From: Trichomonas vaginalis G3
Lineage: Eukaryota; Parabasalia; Trichomonadida; Trichomonadidae
Reading direction: 5' to 3'
Length of the DNA stretch: 64,000 bases
Assembly: GCF_026262505.1 (NCBI RefSeq)
Contig: NC_067203.1
Span: 5,952,001-6,016,000, forward strand
The number at the start of each line of letters is the position of its first letter. Position 1 is the first letter of the stretch. The notes beneath the pieces are model-generated. The model had not been told where the DNA came from, made no database searches, and saw only the letters and a list, made by a program, of their open reading frames with translations. A program made the translations under genes and the position numbers. Shown here piece by piece: positions 61,392 through 64,000 of this stretch.

Positions 61392-63749
61392 ATGGAGGAA
61401 GCAAGACAGAGGTCAAGAGAAAATTATTTGAAACAAAGAGTAGCGAAACAGATCGAACAACTCAAAGGAAAAATCACTGATAAAAAATTACTTGAAGAAA
61501 GAGGTCTTGCAACTGAATTAGAAAAAATTGAGTTAGATAACTTGCAAAAAACAGCAGATTATGTTCAAAAATACAATGCAACCGACGAATCATTATCAGT
61601 TAACTTACGTGATAGTACAGAAACAGGACGAACTTTAAATGAAAGATTGAAATCTGCAGGAAGGCTTTCAGTTTTACAAGATGCATATGCAACGAACATT
61701 AAAAAGGAAACTACATGGGAAAACGAGAAAATTGAGTCTGCATACATGGATAAAACTCAAAAACCAACAATTTTTACTTTACCTCCACGAGAAGACTTAA
61801 TTGTAAAAGAGATTGATTATACAGAAGTACAACAATCACTTCCTGTTTTTAAGTATAAGAAGACATTACTCGATGCATTAGTCTCAAACCATGTCTTAGT
61901 TGTTGTTGGTGACACAGGAAGTGGTAAATCAACACAGATTCCACAATATCTATTAGAAAGAAGCCCGAATGAAAGCGTTGTTTGTACACAACCACGTCGT
62001 GTCGCTGCAATGAGTGTTGCAGCAAGAGTAGCTGAAGAAAGACATGTTGAACTTGGTTTCGAAGTTGGATATGCAGTTAGATTTGATGATAAAACAAGTG
62101 AATTTACAAAAATAAGATATATGACTGATGGAACATTACTTAGAGAATTTTTAGTTGATCCTTTATTATCAAAATACACAACAGTGATGATTGATGAAGC
62201 GCATGAACGCTCTATTTCTACAGATATCTTGTTATCTTTATTAAAAGACTTGATGCAAGTCAGACCAGAGTTTAGATTAGTTGTTGCTTCTGCAACTTTA
62301 GATGCTGCTTCAATGTCTGATTTTTATGATAAATGTCCAATTTTAACTGTTCCTGGAAGGAGATTTACTGTTGATATAAATTATACTAATACTCCTGTTG
62401 TTGACTATGAAATCGCTGCTATTGATACTGTTGTTAAAATCCATACATCAACAGAAATTGAACAACCATGTGATATTTTAGTATTTTTAACCGGACAAGA
62501 TGAAATTGACAGATCTGTTGCAAAGATAAACGAATTGATCAGTTCTAAAGTGATTAATAATATAGAAGCTCTTCCTTTGTATTCAGCTTTGCCTTCAGAA
62601 AGACAATCATTGATCTTTAAACCTGCACCTAGAGGAACAAGAAAAGTAATTTTTTCAACAAATATCGCTGAAACCTCTTTGACAATTGATACTGTTAAAT
62701 ATGTGATTGATTGCGGTCTTGTTAAAGAAATGAGCTACGATTCGAAGAACGGATGCAGTAGTTTAGATAGAGTTCCTATTTCTAAATCATCCGCAGATCA
62801 AAGAGCTGGAAGAGCTGGAAGAACAAGTCATGGAATTTGTTATAGATTATATACAGAAAGTTCATTCGAATTTGAACATGAACAAATGACAAAACCTGAG
62901 ATAAAGAGATGTGATTTTGCACCTACATTATTGCTGTTGATATCGATGGGAATTACTGATATTGTTAACTTCAATTTTGTTGATTCACCAGCAACAAATA
63001 ACATCATTTCTGCTTATGAACAACTTGGCGCTTTGCAAGCATTAGATAATGATGGAAATTTGACTGAATTAGGTGAACAAATGTCGCAATTACCGGTTAG
63101 TCCAATGTGTGCAAGAGCTATATTAAAGAGCTTCGAGTTGGGATGCAGTGAAAGCGTTATAACAATTTGTTCTGTTTTGGAAAGTGGTTCTCCTTTGTTT
63201 TATTTCAGTCAAAATGAGTCAAAAGATGCAATTGCACACATTAAACAGTTTTACGATGAAGAAGGTGATCACATAATGTGTCTGAATGTATATAACCAAT
63301 GGGTTGATGCAGAATATTCTCAGCAATGGTGTATAGGCAATAAAGTACAACACAGAACACTTTTGAATGCGAAAAATATTAAAAATCAATTATCTGATAT
63401 TTGTCAGATTTTGAATTTCGTTGAAGATGAAAGTAAGAAGAATGAGACATCAGAGAATATATCTCATGCATTCTGTATGGGTTTCTTCCTTAATTGCGCT
63501 CAATTGATGTCAAATGGTTATTACCAAACATTAAGAGGTCAAGGCGAAGTAAAAATTCATCCATCAAGTTGCTTGCTTCAGTACACTGCACAGCAATATC
63601 TGATATTCTATGAATTATCCAAGACAACAGACATATTCATGAGGACTTTGATGAGAACAAAGCCGGAATGGCTCAGAGAAATTGCTCCAAGATATTTCGA
63701 AAAGAATGGTAATGGAGTGACGTTCAAAGGAATCAAGAATATGAAGTAA
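61392..63749 (+). CDS. DEAH-box RNA helicase, Prp2/DHX16-like splicing factor
   Basis: 785 residues from ATG 61392 (MEEARQRS); the frame upstream to 61377 has only TTG. Motifs in order: Walker A GDTGSGKST at 173-181, Ia TQPRRVAAMSVAARVAEE, II DEAHER near 270, III SAT, IV VFLTGQDEID, V STNIAETSLTID, VI QRAGRAGR; then winged-helix, HA2/ratchet and OB-fold regions, with VYNQWVDAEYSQQWC typical of Prp2/DHX16-type proteins. Known role: ATP-dependent remodelling of the spliceosome before the first step. The N-terminal extension is short (about 150 residues). Relevant because trichomonads keep few introns but a full spliceosome. The stop is TAAA. Confidence 0.9.
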   Translation: MEEARQRSRENYLKQRVAKQIEQLKGKITDKKLLEERGLATELEKIELDNLQKTADYVQKYNATDESLSVNLRDSTETGRTLNERLKSAGRLSVLQDAYATNIKKETTWENEKIESAYMDKTQKPTIFTLPPREDLIVKEIDYTEVQQSLPVFKYKKTLLDALVSNHVLVVVGDTGSGKSTQIPQYLLERSPNESVVCTQPRRVAAMSVAARVAEERHVELGFEVGYAVRFDDKTSEFTKIRYMTDGTLLREFLVDPLLSKYTTVMIDEAHERSISTDILLSLLKDLMQVRPEFRLVVASATLDAASMSDFYDKCPILTVPGRRFTVDINYTNTPVVDYEIAAIDTVVKIHTSTEIEQPCDILVFLTGQDEIDRSVAKINELISSKVINNIEALPLYSALPSERQSLIFKPAPRGTRKVIFSTNIAETSLTIDTVKYVIDCGLVKEMSYDSKNGCSSLDRVPISKSSADQRAGRAGRTSHGICYRLYTESSFEFEHEQMTKPEIKRCDFAPTLLLLISMGITDIVNFNFVDSPATNNIISAYEQLGALQALDNDGNLTELGEQMSQLPVSPMCARAILKSFELGCSESVITICSVLESGSPLFYFSQNESKDAIAHIKQFYDEEGDHIMCLNVYNQWVDAEYSQQWCIGNKVQHRTLLNAKNIKNQLSDICQILNFVEDESKKNETSENISHAFCMGFFLNCAQLMSNGYYQTLRGQGEVKIHPSSCLLQYTAQQYLIFYELSKTTDIFMRTLMRTKPEWLREIAPRYFEKNGNGVTFKGIKNMK

Positions 63750-64000
63750 AAGTATAAATAGTTTTTGTTTGTTTATAAAGATAAAATTTAACAATATAAT
63801 TATTTTGTTGTTTTTTATTGATTTGCAACAAAATTCATTAAGAATTTCAGTTACAAAATACATCTGTTTCTGAATATACATGAAAGCTCATTGAATAAAA
63901 TGAGATCTTTATTTTTTTCTTGCAAATTTTAACTACTATACTCACCATGATATTGGTATGAGATAGATAGACAATTTACTATCACGTCACAGATAAATTC
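63750..64000. other. Intergenic to window end
   Basis: AT-rich, no gene seen in the 250 bp visible. Confidence 0.4.

Noticed and set aside
1..64000. tRNA, rRNA or snRNA genes
   Set aside because: No convincing T-loop/anticodon structure or conserved snRNA motif was seen by eye; a tRNAscan or Infernal run would be decisive.

Overview
The window looks like nuclear DNA of a parabasalid flagellate, most probably Trichomonas vaginalis or a close relative. The evidence is AT-rich intergenic DNA, intron-less eukaryotic genes on both strands (RPS17, TBP, EMC2, a UBR1-type E3, a Prp2/DHX16-type helicase), several members of the large Trichomonas ankyrin families, a BspA-like LRR protein, a Tvmar1-like mariner, and promoter motifs matching those described in T. 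vaginalis (Inr TCAYW, M3, M5). Many stop codons read TAAA, as expected for the parabasalid poly(A) signal. Species assignment is inference.

Layout. 0-4.8 kb: 3' part of a UBR1-like N-recognin, then EMC2. 5.5-9.3 kb: a broken ankyrin-repeat gene carrying a 1.3-kb mariner. 9.3-13 kb: a gene-poor stretch with GC-rich hairpins and a CTCCTCA minisatellite. 13-18.3 kb: a small unknown gene, a DnaJC3/P58-like co-chaperone, an armadillo-like protein and an EF-hand protein. 18.7-24.2 kb: an ankyrin pseudogene whose repeats are separated by long arrays of a 37-bp minisatellite, itself invaded by a 1.06-kb element with terminal inverted repeats. 24.4-25 kb: hairpin-rich tandem repeats. 25.3-37.7 kb: a frameshifted ankyrin gene, a small two-TM protein, an armadillo-like protein, a nucleotide-sugar/triose-phosphate-type transporter, a second EF-hand protein, TBP, a small ankyrin protein, a membrane protein, a PSI-like cysteine-rich surface protein and a BspA-like LRR protein. 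37.9-38.8 kb: a 0.9-kb near-perfect inverted repeat. 39.1-44.5 kb: a 1775-residue ankyrin protein with 44 almost identical 33-residue repeats. 46.6-63.7 kb: an eight-TM protein, another ankyrin protein, a third armadillo-like protein, a FAM184 coiled-coil protein, a large protein with weak RasGAP/VPS9 character, a BTB-like small protein, RPS17, a coiled-coil protein and the DEAH helicase.

The genes do not form operons. They are a mix of housekeeping genes (translation, transcription, splicing, ER membrane insertion, ubiquitin) and expanded lineage-specific families. The most unusual parts are the repeat structures: the ankyrin/minisatellite composite with its nested element, the 24.4-25 kb hairpin tandem, the long inverted repeat, the homogenised ankyrin array, and a recurring AAAAGTGACA motif close to several start codons.
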